Part shown: piece by piece, positions 9,837 to 16,193 of the stretch
Position numbering within the stretch: the first letter of the stretch is position 1
How the letters are laid out: every line of letters begins with the position of its first letter
Assembly (NCBI RefSeq): GCF_001435935.1
Contig: NZ_AZGM01000125.1
Coordinates: 1 to 38,778, forward strand
DNA from: Limosilactobacillus panis DSM 6035
GTDB lineage: Bacteria; Bacillota; Bacilli; Lactobacillales; Lactobacillaceae
Direction of reading: 5' to 3'
Length of the DNA: 38,778 nucleotides
The notes under the pieces: generated by a model
Database searches by the model: none
What the model was told of the DNA's origin: nothing
Seen by the model: the letters and a program-made list of their open reading frames with translations, nothing else
Position numbers and translations under genes: made by a program

Positions 9837-9864
9837 ATTATAGCAAAATCCTCCCTAATTACAA
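9837..9864 (-). promoter_or_regulatory. Promoter of the argS T-box transcript
   Basis: A perfect -10 TATAAT (complement 9837-9842) and -35 TTGTAA (complement 9859-9864) with a 16-nt spacer, just upstream of Stem I. Confidence 0.75.
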
Positions 9865-9890
9865 GTTAGGAGGAAGGGAAGAAAATAAAA

Positions 9891-10125
9891 AGCAAGCTGG
9901 AAAAAAGCATCGGAGTGCTCCATATGGCTAGTATAGGACAATCGTTAGCACGGTAAGGGCCGGCGATTGTCCGTAATCAATGGACTTGCTTCGCGGCGCT
10001 ATACACTAGGAGCACGCTTCGACGCGGAGCAAGCCTATTTGGTTTTTCCGCGATTACTATATATAATATTCGGAGAAGTGAAAGAGACTGGTAAAAAACA
10101 GAGTTTTCTCACCAGTCTCTTTCAC
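9891..10125 (+). repeat. Interspersed structured repeat, copy A
   Basis: One of three copies of the same intergenic element in this window (others at 16154-16381, inverted, and 33977-34160). The core runs from GGCTAGTATAGG (9926) to ATTCGGAGAA (10077). It contains hairpin H1 (9936-9972, GGACAATCG...CGATTGTCC) and hairpin H2 (CTTGCTTCGCG at 9985-9995 with CGCGGAGCAAG at 10023-10033), then a terminator hairpin. It occupies the space between the argS promoter and tRNA-Gly. No protein is encoded; the 69-codon open frame through it is not credible. It could be a miniature mobile element or a conserved 3'-end RNA structure. Confidence 0.85.
10078..10125 (-). terminator. Terminator hairpin downstream of tRNA-Gly
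   Basis: A perfect 15-bp inverted repeat GTGAAAGAGACTGGT...ACCAGTCTCTTTCAC lies 4 nt beyond the 3' end of the minus-strand tRNA-Gly. It is fused to the right edge of repeat copy A. The T-run is modest, so termination strength is uncertain. Confidence 0.65.
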
Positions 10126-10129
10126 GATA

Positions 10130-10200
10130 AGCGGGTAACGAGAATCGAACTCGCGACGCAACCTTGGGAAGGTTAAGTTTTACCACTAAACTATACCCGC
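10130..10200 (-). tRNA. tRNA-Gly (anticodon CCC)
   Basis: The minus strand folds as a 71-nt cloverleaf: acceptor GCGGGTA/TACCCGC, T-arm with GTTCGATTC, anticodon stem TAACC/GGTTG with the 7-nt loop TTCCCAA, giving anticodon CCC (reads GGG). The discriminator is T and no CCA is encoded. It lies downstream of the DUF2187-type gene and has its own promoter inside that gene's end. Confidence 0.95.
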
Positions 10201-10229
10201 ATAACTAACTTAATTGATAATACTAAGTT

Positions 10230-10258
10230 AGTATATACCTTTTATTTCTTTTTGTCAG
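10230..10258 (-). promoter_or_regulatory. Promoter of tRNA-Gly
   Basis: -35 CTGACA (complement 10253-10258), 17-nt spacer, -10 TATACT (complement 10230-10235). The -35 lies within the last codons of the preceding gene, so the tRNA can be made independently of it. Confidence 0.7.
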
Positions 10259-10556
10259 CCTTTTTTGTCACTTTTTTCCGACTTTTTGCTGGCTTTTTCT
10301 TGGCCGTCTTCTTTTCGTCCGCATCATCATCGTCTTTTTCTTCTCGTGGAACGGCCTTGATCATTTTCGCTTCACTCTGGCGAATAACTGCCCGGCCATT
10401 AAGCTCGTTGACACCACTCTTGTCAGCTGGATCAAAGTCGTTGATGGAAACCATGATTGAATTGTTGTAGACCTTTTCAACTACACCTTGGAAGTCGTGA
10501 TCCATTGGCCCAAACTTCTTGCAGCCAACCACATCACCAATTTCAAAATCAGCCAT
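10242..10556 (-). CDS. DUF2187-like protein with a lysine-rich tail
   Basis: A 104-aa protein. Residues 1-70 form a small beta-barrel-like domain (IGDVVGCKKF, GVVEKVYNNSIMVSI) resembling DUF2187/YkvS proteins, whose function is unknown. From about residue 72 the sequence turns into an acidic patch (EEKDDDDADE) and then a Lys/Ala-rich tail similar in composition to histone H1-like tails, suggesting nucleic acid binding (inference). A Shine-Dalgarno GAGGTG lies 7 nt before the ATG. It is upstream of tRNA-Gly on the same strand and divergent from the membrane protein gene at 10694. Confidence 0.7.
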   Translation of the reverse strand: MADFEIGDVVGCKKFGPMDHDFQGVVEKVYNNSIMVSINDFDPADKSGVNELNGRAVIRQSEAKMIKAVPREEKDDDDADEKKTAKKKPAKSRKKVTKKADKKK

Positions 10557-10640
10557 TCGTTTTCACCTCGCTACTATTTCCAATAGGATAACAGGAAACA
10601 CTTTACTCTTTTTTCGGCTTTTTTTCAAGTCAAAAGCAAA

Positions 10641-10669
10641 TTGGTCATTGTCCATAATTATGATAAAAT
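10641..10669 (+). promoter_or_regulatory. Probable promoter of the 111-aa membrane protein gene
   Basis: -35 TTGGTC (10641-10646), 17-nt spacer, -10 TAAAAT (10664-10669), followed by the Shine-Dalgarno AAAGGGGG ahead of the ATG at 10694. Confidence 0.5.
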
Positions 10670-10693
10670 CATAGCAGAAAGGGGGTCAGCGAA

Positions 10694-11029
10694 ATGCTCA
10701 AACTATTTTGGGAATTTATCGTCCTGATTCTTTTGTTTGCCAACATCTTTGGTAACCACTCTAAGAAGGAAAAACACGTCTCGGACTGGTTAGGAATTGC
10801 CCGAATTACCTTCTTCATTCTCTTGACCCTGGCCGTTATCCAATTTATTGTTGTTTTCCCTGCCCACATTGTCTGGCACATTATCTGGCTGCTCTACCTA
10901 GTGGCAGTTTATATCCTAATGGAAAACACCTTCCGGCTCAAACGGGAAACTTTTGGTAACCCCCTCCAAGTTTTCGTTGTTACGACGGCGTTAGTCATCA
11001 CTTTGATAATTATTATCGCTTTATTTTAA
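10694..11029 (+). CDS. Small membrane protein of unknown function
   Basis: A 111-aa protein that I do not recognise. It has four hydrophobic stretches at about residues 3-20, 33-55, 58-76 and 92-111, and a short charged loop (NHSKKEKH) after the first, so it is very likely an integral membrane protein. AAAGGGGG precedes the ATG by 8 nt. It stands alone between the divergent DUF2187-type gene and the tRNA-Leu gene. No motif suggests a substrate or partner. Confidence 0.65.
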   Translation: MLKLFWEFIVLILLFANIFGNHSKKEKHVSDWLGIARITFFILLTLAVIQFIVVFPAHIVWHIIWLLYLVAVYILMENTFRLKRETFGNPLQVFVVTTALVITLIIIIALF

Positions 11030-11037
11030 ATAAAAGC

Positions 11038-11065
11038 TTGCATTCTGATGAAAAATCAGTATAAT
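11038..11065 (+). promoter_or_regulatory. Promoter of tRNA-Leu
   Basis: Perfect -10 TATAAT (11060-11065) with a weak -35 TTGCAT (11038-11043) and 16-nt spacing, 33 nt before the tRNA 5' end. Confidence 0.65.
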
Positions 11066-11098
11066 AATTATTGTTGTCTGATAGAGATAGATAGCAAT

Positions 11099-11182
11099 GC
11101 CCCAGTGGCGGAATTGGCAGACGCGCAACGTTCAGGTCGTTGTATGGGTTTCCATGTACAGGTTCGAATCCTGTTTGGGGCA
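11099..11182 (+). tRNA. tRNA-Leu (anticodon CAG)
   Basis: An 84-nt class II tRNA with acceptor GCCCCAG/TTGGGGC, anticodon stem CAACG/CGTTG and loop TTCAGGT (anticodon CAG, reads CUG). It has a long variable arm (TATGGGTTTCCATG) and the T-loop GGTTCGAATCC. Discriminator A; no encoded CCA. Confidence 0.95.
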
Positions 11183-11189
11183 TCAGTTA

Positions 11190-11218
11190 GCTCGGTAGTT
11201 TTTCTACCGGGCTTTTTT
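11190..11218 (+). terminator. Terminator of tRNA-Leu
   Basis: Hairpin GCTCGGTAG, loop TTTTT, CTACCGGGC, followed by six T residues. Confidence 0.92.
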
Positions 11219-11235
11219 CGTACGTGGGGGAAATA

Positions 11236-11955
11236 ATGAAAACTAACCAGAAAATCTATGAAGTATTTATGGCGGTGCTCGCCATCATTTCGATTATCCT
11301 AATTGTCCTTAGCTACGGGTCAGTCATTGATATCAACCATGGCTACCCCGAACTGTTAAACAATGCCATCTTAATCATCTTTACCATTGATTACTTCGCC
11401 CGTCTCTTCCTCGCCAAGGATAAGAAAAAGTTCTTTAAGGAAAATATTTTTGACCTCCTATCGATTATCCCGGTCAGTGCCTCCTTTAACCTCTTCCGGT
11501 TTGCCCGCATTGGGCGGCTCGTCGTTGTCTTCCGACTTGTTCGCCTCATCGGGCTTACCGGTAAACTCAACCGGTTACTAAAGATCAACGGCTTGATATA
11601 CATCATCTACACCAGTATCGCCATTTTGATTGTCACTGCCTCGATGTACTCAATCAGTGAGCACGTTCCTTACGGCGAATCACTATGGTGGGCCATTGCA
11701 ACTGCCACCACAATTGGTTACGGGGATATTTCGCCCCACACCTTTCTCGGTAAGCTTGCTGCAATCCTCTTAATGGTGATTGGAATCGGCTTTGTCGGGG
11801 TCCTTACTAGTTCCCTGACTAATTTCTTCATCCAGGACCACACCAACGACCGAATGGCAACCGTCTTAAACAAGTTAAGCGACCTCGAAAAATCAAACCG
11901 GGAACTCCAGGCAGAGGTCCGCAAACTTTTGAAAGAAGAAGAACGCAATAAATAA
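11236..11955 (+). CDS. Voltage-gated K+ channel-like protein
   Basis: A 239-aa six-helix channel subunit. S1-S3 lie at about 9-85, the Arg-rich S4 voltage-sensor segment at 88-115 (RFARIGRLVVVFRLVRL), S5 at about 120-140, the pore loop with selectivity filter TTIGYGD (158-164) and S6 at 172-199. A coiled coil follows (about 203-239) in place of an RCK domain and may hold the tetramer together. ATG at 11236 was chosen because GGGGG lies 6 nt upstream; the in-frame GTG at 11224 overlaps that ribosome binding site. Likely role: K+ flux and membrane potential control (family knowledge). Its stop codon lies in a perfect inverted repeat shared with the convergent gene. Confidence 0.88.
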   Translation: MKTNQKIYEVFMAVLAIISIILIVLSYGSVIDINHGYPELLNNAILIIFTIDYFARLFLAKDKKKFFKENIFDLLSIIPVSASFNLFRFARIGRLVVVFRLVRLIGLTGKLNRLLKINGLIYIIYTSIAILIVTASMYSISEHVPYGESLWWAIATATTIGYGDISPHTFLGKLAAILLMVIGIGFVGVLTSSLTNFFIQDHTNDRMATVLNKLSDLEKSNRELQAEVRKLLKEEERNK

Positions 11956-12006
11956 GATAATAGGCCTCTAGGAGATTAATTTATCCCCTAAAGGCCTATT
12001 ATCTTA
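11953..12006. terminator. Bidirectional hairpin between convergent genes
   Basis: Perfect 15-nt arms (TAAGATAATAGGCCT at 11953-11967 and AGGCCTATTATCTTA at 11992-12006) with further partial pairing inside. The arms contain the stop codons of both flanking genes. It lacks a long T-run, so it may act as a 3'-end stabiliser as much as a terminator. Confidence 0.75.
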
Positions 12007-12285
12007 TGCTTTCACCCGTTGAATCATTGTCCCGTAACCGGTCAACACCAAGAAGCGCGGTGCCACTTGGACATTGGCGACGTTCGTATTAAAACGAATA
12101 TTGACGATTCCGTCGGCCCCCTTTTCTTCGGCCCGTTCCTTCATCTTCTCCTTGACCTCATCAAAGAGCTGGTCCATAGATTCAAAAGCATCGATTGCGT
12201 CACTGGTCAGCATCAAGTGACCCGTTGCATTAACGATCCCTAAGATTCGGTGCGCCTGCGGATAATTCTCTGTTGATAAAAACAC
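12004..12285 (-). CDS. YbjQ/UPF0145-like putative heavy-metal-binding protein
   Basis: A 93-aa protein resembling the YbjQ family, a small fold usually described as heavy-metal-binding on sequence grounds only. The family-like core is EEKGADGIVNIRFNT (residues 53-67). The start is GTG at 12283-12285 (complement) with GGGG about 5 nt upstream. A likely promoter has its -10 TATACT at complement 12313-12318, beyond the terminator hairpin of the upstream RNA, so the gene is probably transcribed on its own. It is convergent with the K+ channel gene. Confidence 0.75.
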   Translation of the reverse strand: MFLSTENYPQAHRILGIVNATGHLMLTSDAIDAFESMDQLFDEVKEKMKERAEEKGADGIVNIRFNTNVANVQVAPRFLVLTGYGTMIQRVKA

Positions 12286-12349
12286 TCGACCCCATCCCCT
12301 TCTTTACCATCCAGTATAACAAGCTTTTTCTTTTATTAACCAAACAAAT

Positions 12350-12386
12350 AGTCCCCAGAACTTAGTTAACCCAAGTTCTGAGGACT
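12350..12386 (-). terminator. Terminator hairpin of the candidate ncRNA
   Basis: On the minus strand AGTCCTCAGAACTT pairs with AAGTTCTGGGGACT around a 9-nt loop, then ATTTGTTTGG. The stem has 14 pairs with one wobble. Confidence 0.75.
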
Positions 12387-12669
12387 TAATTGTGCACGGG
12401 GAGCTTTATCCCCCGGCTATACGGAAGGAATCTCGCCACTTTGCTCTGGAACTGATTAATTACCTAACATTTTGATTCTATCTTCCGCAAAGTCGCATTA
12501 TATAAACCATGTGTAAAGCGCACCCTGGTGACCTGACTCACTTCGTAAACTTTACCAATACTATTGGTCACTCTTACGTTGCTTCTGCCTACTCCTTATG
12601 TCCTTCGGCTCCTTACATCGTGGGAGATCTTCATGACGGATCATGATCTCTTTTCTTCTTTCCTTCCAC
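12350..12669 (-). ncRNA. Candidate structured non-coding RNA, about 320 nt, unassigned
   Basis: A gene-free region between two minus-strand genes with a strong promoter at one end and a strong hairpin at the other. Helices visible in the transcript: GTGG/CCAC enclosing GAGATC-ATGA/TCAT-GATCTC (bulge GAA); GTGACC/GGTCAC enclosing ACCAAT/ATTGGT; ACTTTGC/GCAAAGT; CGGGG/CCCCG; and the final terminator. I tested it by eye against RNase P, tmRNA, SRP RNA, 6S, T-box and common riboswitches and saw no hallmark of any. The only small ORF (36 codons from 12671) would start at or before the transcription start. Function unknown. Confidence 0.6.
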
Positions 12670-12675
12670 ATCTTT

Positions 12676-12704
12676 AATATACCACCTCTTGTAAGCGGTT
12701 GCAA
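12676..12704 (-). promoter_or_regulatory. Strong promoter overlapped by a cre (CcpA) site
   Basis: -35 TTGCAA (complement 12699-12704), 17-nt spacer, -10 TATATT (complement 12676-12681). On the plus strand TGTAAGCGGTTGCA (12690-12703) matches the catabolite-responsive element consensus at 13 of 14 positions and covers the -35, so CcpA should repress this promoter when preferred sugar is present (inference). Confidence 0.7.
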
Positions 12705-12717
12705 CTATCTTTTTAAA

Positions 12718-13398
12718 CTAAATTGTATGCAGCAAAGCCGCGATGGCAACCGCATTATTCAGGGCGTGAATCAACATACTATTCTTGATGTTTCCTGTCT
12801 TTCGGTAAACGTACGCTAGCACCATCCCCATAAAACAGTAGAGGAGGAAACTCACGATTGTTGTACTGGCGTGGGCTGATGAGAAAACAACACCGGATAA
12901 AATAACTTTAGGCCATAAACGCGTCGGCTTGAAGAAAAGGTTGGTTAAGATTCCCCGGAAAATTAACTCCTCGGCAACCGGGGTCAGGGTAAAAGAAGAG
13001 ATTACAAATACGCCGGTCACTAACCTATTATGATCCAGCATCTGTCGAATTAACTCGTTATTCGCCGTCCCGCTCTGGTTGAAAATCACTTGGTTGAGCC
13101 AGGAGAAAAACATCATCCCGACCATTAGGGCAAGGTAGCCACCAATTACCGCACCAACCTTAATCCCGGTCTTTTGGGGTAGCTGGTTGTACTGGTGAAA
13201 GACGTAGTTAGCCCGGTTGATAATGAACAAAAAGATCAACACGAACAGGCTAGACATCACGATTGCCACTCCCTGGTTGTTAGGCCGCCGGTTGGAAATT
13301 GCCACCGCCATGGGAGGCGTTTGAATAAGGACGTAGAAAACGAGAAAGAGGCCCATCCGGTAGAGGAAGCCCCCCAGCTTAGTCTCCTTGATCTTCAT
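12718..13398 (-). CDS. CPBP family intramembrane metalloprotease (CAAX/Abi)
   Basis: A 226-aa multi-span membrane protein with the three CPBP motifs: EELIFR (Glu143, Glu144, Arg148), FSSAH (His176) and HALNN (His211, Asn215), which form the metal-dependent active site inside the membrane. Family members act in protein processing, bacteriocin self-immunity and sortase-related events in lactobacilli; no substrate is indicated here. The start overlaps the end of the upstream 79-aa gene by 20 nt, so the two are translated as a unit; its own ribosome binding site is weak. The ncRNA promoter begins just beyond its stop codon. Confidence 0.9.
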   Translation of the reverse strand: MKIKETKLGGFLYRMGLFLVFYVLIQTPPMAVAISNRRPNNQGVAIVMSSLFVLIFLFIINRANYVFHQYNQLPQKTGIKVGAVIGGYLALMVGMMFFSWLNQVIFNQSGTANNELIRQMLDHNRLVTGVFVISSFTLTPVAEELIFRGILTNLFFKPTRLWPKVILSGVVFSSAHASTTIVSFLLYCFMGMVLAYVYRKTGNIKNSMLIHALNNAVAIAALLHTI

Positions 13399-13618
13399 TT
13401 TTCTGCTTTTCTTCTTCCTTTAAGCGGATTTTCTTCCGCCGTTGATAGGTCTGCTTAGCGGTATACCGCGTCACAATCAGGTTGGCAACGATAAAGCCAA
13501 CAATCCATAGGGCATACATCAGCCAGCCTGAGATTAGCTTAGCAATGGTCAAAGCAACCAGGACAGCAAATATAATGAACGGTGGCAAAATGACCTTTAT
13601 TAAATATTCAGCTTTCAT
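13379..13618 (-). CDS. Small two-helix membrane protein with basic C-terminal tail
   Basis: A 79-aa protein, not recognised. Two membrane helices (about 7-28 and 31-49) are followed by a strongly charged tail (YQRRKKIRLKEEEKQKNED) that should lie in the cytoplasm. GGAGGG lies upstream of the ATG. It overlaps the CPBP protease gene by 20 nt, so the pair is probably co-expressed, and it starts 25 nt downstream of the LacI-family gene. Confidence 0.7.
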   Translation of the reverse strand: MKAEYLIKVILPPFIIFAVLVALTIAKLISGWLMYALWIVGFIVANLIVTRYTAKQTYQRRKKIRLKEEEKQKNEDQGD

Positions 13619-13643
13619 CTGCTTTCTCCCTCCGCACTTTCAA

Positions 13644-14666
13644 TTAATTTTGCTGACACTTACCAGTACTCTGGCGGGCAATCAGCTTAACCGGAAAGTG
13701 TTCAACCTGCTCCGGTTCAGCATCCGGGTGGTTAATCTTGTTTAATAAAATCTCGGTGGCCCCTACCCCCAGCTTAAAGATTGGCTGGTGAATCGTTGTC
13801 AGCTGCGGGTAGACATATTCGTCTAAGATAATATCATCATAGCCAATGACAGAAATATCTTCCGGAACACGGACCCCCTGTTCGCGCAGTCCCCGCATCA
13901 GGCCAATGGCAACCTCGTCATTAGCCGTGAAGACGGCTGTTGCACCGCTCTCAATCACTGGCCGGGCCATCTGGTAGCCGCCGTCCTTACTCAGGTCGGC
14001 CTTCAACAGGTTATGGTCCTCATCAAAGTTGATTTCCTGCGCATTGATGGTTTCCTGAAAGCCCGCCATCCGTTGTTTAAAGTTTTCGGTGATATTTTTA
14101 ACCCCCAAAAACAGCATCTTAGTGTGGCCAAGGGCCAGGAGGTGCTGGGCGGCCAGCTGACCACCATGGTAGTCATCCGTCAGTACCCGGGCCCCCTGCT
14201 GGTCGTAGTTACGGTCAAACAGGATGTAGGGAATGTCACGGTTGCTGAGGGCCTGGTTAATCATTTCGGTCGTCATCCGAGCACTCGCGATGATGAGGCC
14301 ATCAATGGACCGCTCAACCATTTGCTCCAGATACTCCTGTTCCAGCTTGGGTTCCCGGTTGGCACTGAAAATCAGCGGAATTAGCTTTTCCTGGCGGGCA
14401 ACTTGCTGGACCCCTTCGACAAAGGTACCGAAGAAGGACTCACTGACGTTGGGCACGAGCACCCCAATTGTATTGATGCTTCCCTTCATGATCAGGCTCC
14501 GGGCGTGAAAGTCCGGCACGTACTGGTACTGGTCACGGAGCTTCATAATCTTTTCACGGGTGGTTTTACTGAACCGTTTCCCCTTACCATTCAATACCTG
14601 TGAGACAGTGGTAACTGAAACACCGGCCATTCGCGCAATATCACGAATTGTAACTTTTTTCCCCAT
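13644..14666 (-). CDS. LacI/GalR-family transcriptional regulator
   Basis: A 340-aa repressor-type protein. The N-terminal helix-turn-helix with TIRDIARMAGVSVTTVSQVL (residues 5-24) and the hinge region are followed by a periplasmic-binding-protein-like sugar-binding core (INTIGVLVPN from about 64 to FGT..., then IDGLIIAS, and EDISVIGYDD near residue 265). The NGKGKRFS stretch after the recognition helix resembles RbsR-type proteins of lactobacilli, but no sugar operon lies next to it, so the effector cannot be named. It precedes the two small membrane-protein genes on the same strand with a 25-nt gap and may be co-transcribed with them. GAGGAAAA lies before the ATG. Confidence 0.9.
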   Translation of the reverse strand: MGKKVTIRDIARMAGVSVTTVSQVLNGKGKRFSKTTREKIMKLRDQYQYVPDFHARSLIMKGSINTIGVLVPNVSESFFGTFVEGVQQVARQEKLIPLIFSANREPKLEQEYLEQMVERSIDGLIIASARMTTEMINQALSNRDIPYILFDRNYDQQGARVLTDDYHGGQLAAQHLLALGHTKMLFLGVKNITENFKQRMAGFQETINAQEINFDEDHNLLKADLSKDGGYQMARPVIESGATAVFTANDEVAIGLMRGLREQGVRVPEDISVIGYDDIILDEYVYPQLTTIHQPIFKLGVGATEILLNKINHPDAEPEQVEHFPVKLIARQSTGKCQQN

Positions 14667-14727
14667 TATTTTCCTCTTCTATCTTTTTTACTTCCAAATA
14701 TTAAGCTAAAATTGTGGGTCATGCAAA

Positions 14728-15336
14728 TTATTGCTGACCAAAAATGTCATGGAGGACCTGGCGAGTCGTTGCTGCCTGGGTTCCCCGGACTCGTACATAG
14801 TCAACCTGGGCAAGTAAAACGTCGTACGTCCACATTGAAGAAAGGTCGTGCTCGTTAAAGTAGTGGAGGGTCAGCTTAACCCGGTCCAAGCTGGCAATCA
14901 CCCCTTCAAAGTCATCGGCCCCCTTATACTTTGCGGTACCGATTACGACTGGTAAGTAGTTGGTAAACGAATCGCTTAAGACATTGCTTAAGAGGTCCCC
15001 CTTGGTATAGTCCGGGTAGTCGTCAATGAACTTTTGTACCTGCCAAATATCAAAGTAGTGGTACTGGTGGGCAACCTTGGTCTTCTCCGAAATGGTCATC
15101 AAATAGTCTGTCCTCTTGGCCACGTAGTCAATGCTGCTGAGGCGAATTGCAATCAAGCCGTTGATCTTACCGTCCCAATCAATGCTGATCAGGAGACAAA
15201 ATAAGGGGTCAATCGCGAGGACGAAGCCAACATTAAAGTAGTCATCATTTGGAATATTATGGACCTCAATCAGCGTGCCCTGCTGACGGGCGATGGCCAG
15301 CTGGGCCCGAATTTCATTCAGTTTCATCTTTGTCAT
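14728..15336 (-). CDS. Conserved-looking protein of unknown function with two similar halves
   Basis: A 202-aa soluble protein that I do not recognise. Two segments share a pattern of short beta strands: residues about 19-74 (GFVLAIDPLFCLLISID ... SSIDYV) and 128-183 (FEGVIASLDRVKLTLHYF ... AQVDYV), each ending in I/V-DYV. This suggests an internal duplication of a small barrel such as an Sm- or SH3-like fold (inference). Between them is a helical linker (residues 90-125). AAGGAAG precedes the ATG by 7 nt. It lies upstream of the LacI-type gene on the same strand and is divergent from the deoxynucleoside kinase gene. No catalytic motif is visible. Confidence 0.7.
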   Translation of the reverse strand: MTKMKLNEIRAQLAIARQQGTLIEVHNIPNDDYFNVGFVLAIDPLFCLLISIDWDGKINGLIAIRLSSIDYVAKRTDYLMTISEKTKVAHQYHYFDIWQVQKFIDDYPDYTKGDLLSNVLSDSFTNYLPVVIGTAKYKGADDFEGVIASLDRVKLTLHYFNEHDLSSMWTYDVLLAQVDYVRVRGTQAATTRQVLHDIFGQQ

Positions 15337-15409
15337 TATTATCTTCCTTACAGTAATTATCCCCTTCTATTTTCCGGGTTTTCCCCCTAATTTTCAAATA
15401 TTTTTGCTA

Positions 15410-15459
15410 GTGGTGATTTTCCACGCCAAATATTGTGAATTTACGGTGGGAATCCCCCA
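15410..15459. promoter_or_regulatory. Two similar imperfect palindromes upstream of the kinase gene
   Basis: GTGGTGATTTTCCAC (15410-15424) and TGGGAATCCCCCA (15447-15459) are alike, with centres 36 bp apart, in the 174-nt divergent intergenic region. They could be operator half-sites for an unknown regulator. Confidence 0.3.
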
Positions 15460-15510
15460 TATTTTGTAGTAAGATGGTTCTTGTGCTAAAAAAAGTAAAG
15501 AGGGGCCATT

Positions 15511-16143
15511 ATGGTGATAATTACAGCAGGAATGATTGGTGTCGGGAAAACAACCTTAACGGGTAAAATTGCCGAACACCTCCACACTAAAGCATTTTTT
15601 GAACCGGTCGGTAATAACCCGGTCTTGCCGTTATACTATAAGAATCAAAAGCAATATGGTTTCTTACTGCAAATTTATTTCCTTAATAAGCGGTTTTCAA
15701 TGATCAAACAGGCCTTGGCGGACGACAACAACGTATTGGATCGGTCAATCTACGAAGATGCCCTATTCACCCGCGAAAACAACGCGGAGGGTAACATCAC
15801 GGATACCGAGCTGGAAGTCTACCTGACCTTACTGGACAACATGATGAAGGACCTCCAGCAATTGCCAAAGAAGGCTCCGGACTTGATGGTATATTCCGAG
15901 ACCGACTTTGAAACAATCCTTTACCGAATCAAGAAGCGGGGCCGCGACTACGAACAGATCGACAACAACCCCGAACTGAAGGACTACTACTACAAGATGT
16001 GGAGTGCCTACAAGCAGTGGTACAAGGACTACGATGCTAGTCCCAAGATGAAGATCGACCTGGAAAAATACGACCTGGAAGATCCGGCCAACGTTAAGAC
16101 CGTCTTAGGAATGATCGATGACCGGCTCAAGACAATCCGTTAA
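15511..16143 (+). CDS. Deoxynucleoside kinase (deoxyadenosine/deoxyguanosine kinase type)
   Basis: Phosphorylates salvaged deoxynucleosides to monophosphates using ATP. The 210-aa protein shows the P-loop GMIGVGKTT (7-15), the substrate-site Glu31 in FEPV, the DRS motif (77-79) and the Arg-rich lid RIKKRGRDYE (about 153-162). Lactobacilli usually carry dAK/dGK enzymes that work as heterodimers from tandem genes; only one gene is present here, so the partner is either elsewhere or absent. AGAGGGG lies about 6 nt before the ATG. It is followed by a terminator and repeat copy B. Confidence 0.9.
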   Translation: MVIITAGMIGVGKTTLTGKIAEHLHTKAFFEPVGNNPVLPLYYKNQKQYGFLLQIYFLNKRFSMIKQALADDNNVLDRSIYEDALFTRENNAEGNITDTELEVYLTLLDNMMKDLQQLPKKAPDLMVYSETDFETILYRIKKRGRDYEQIDNNPELKDYYYKMWSAYKQWYKDYDASPKMKIDLEKYDLEDPANVKTVLGMIDDRLKTIR

Positions 16144-16153
16144 TAAACAAAAG

Positions 16154-16193
16154 AAGAGGCTGGGAGAAAACTGTCATTTCTCACCAGCCTCTT
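16154..16193 (+). terminator. Terminator downstream of the deoxynucleoside kinase gene
   Basis: AAGAGGCTGG...CCAGCCTCTT stem with inner AGAAA/TTTCT, followed by TTAGTTCT. It forms the outer end of repeat copy B. Confidence 0.75.

Noticed and set aside
9967-10176. 69-aa open frame running through repeat copy A, the terminator and part of tRNA-Gly
   Set aside because: It crosses RNA structures and a tRNA, and has no ribosome binding site.
12350-12669. T-box, RNase P or 6S identity for the structured region
   Set aside because: No T-box antiterminator core, no GAGGAAAGTCC-type P RNA element and no clear single long 6S-like hairpin; kept as unassigned.
12561-12671. 36-codon ORF starting MWKERRKE in the candidate ncRNA
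   Set aside because: Its ATG lies only 4 nt past the -10, at or before the transcription start, with no ribosome binding site.
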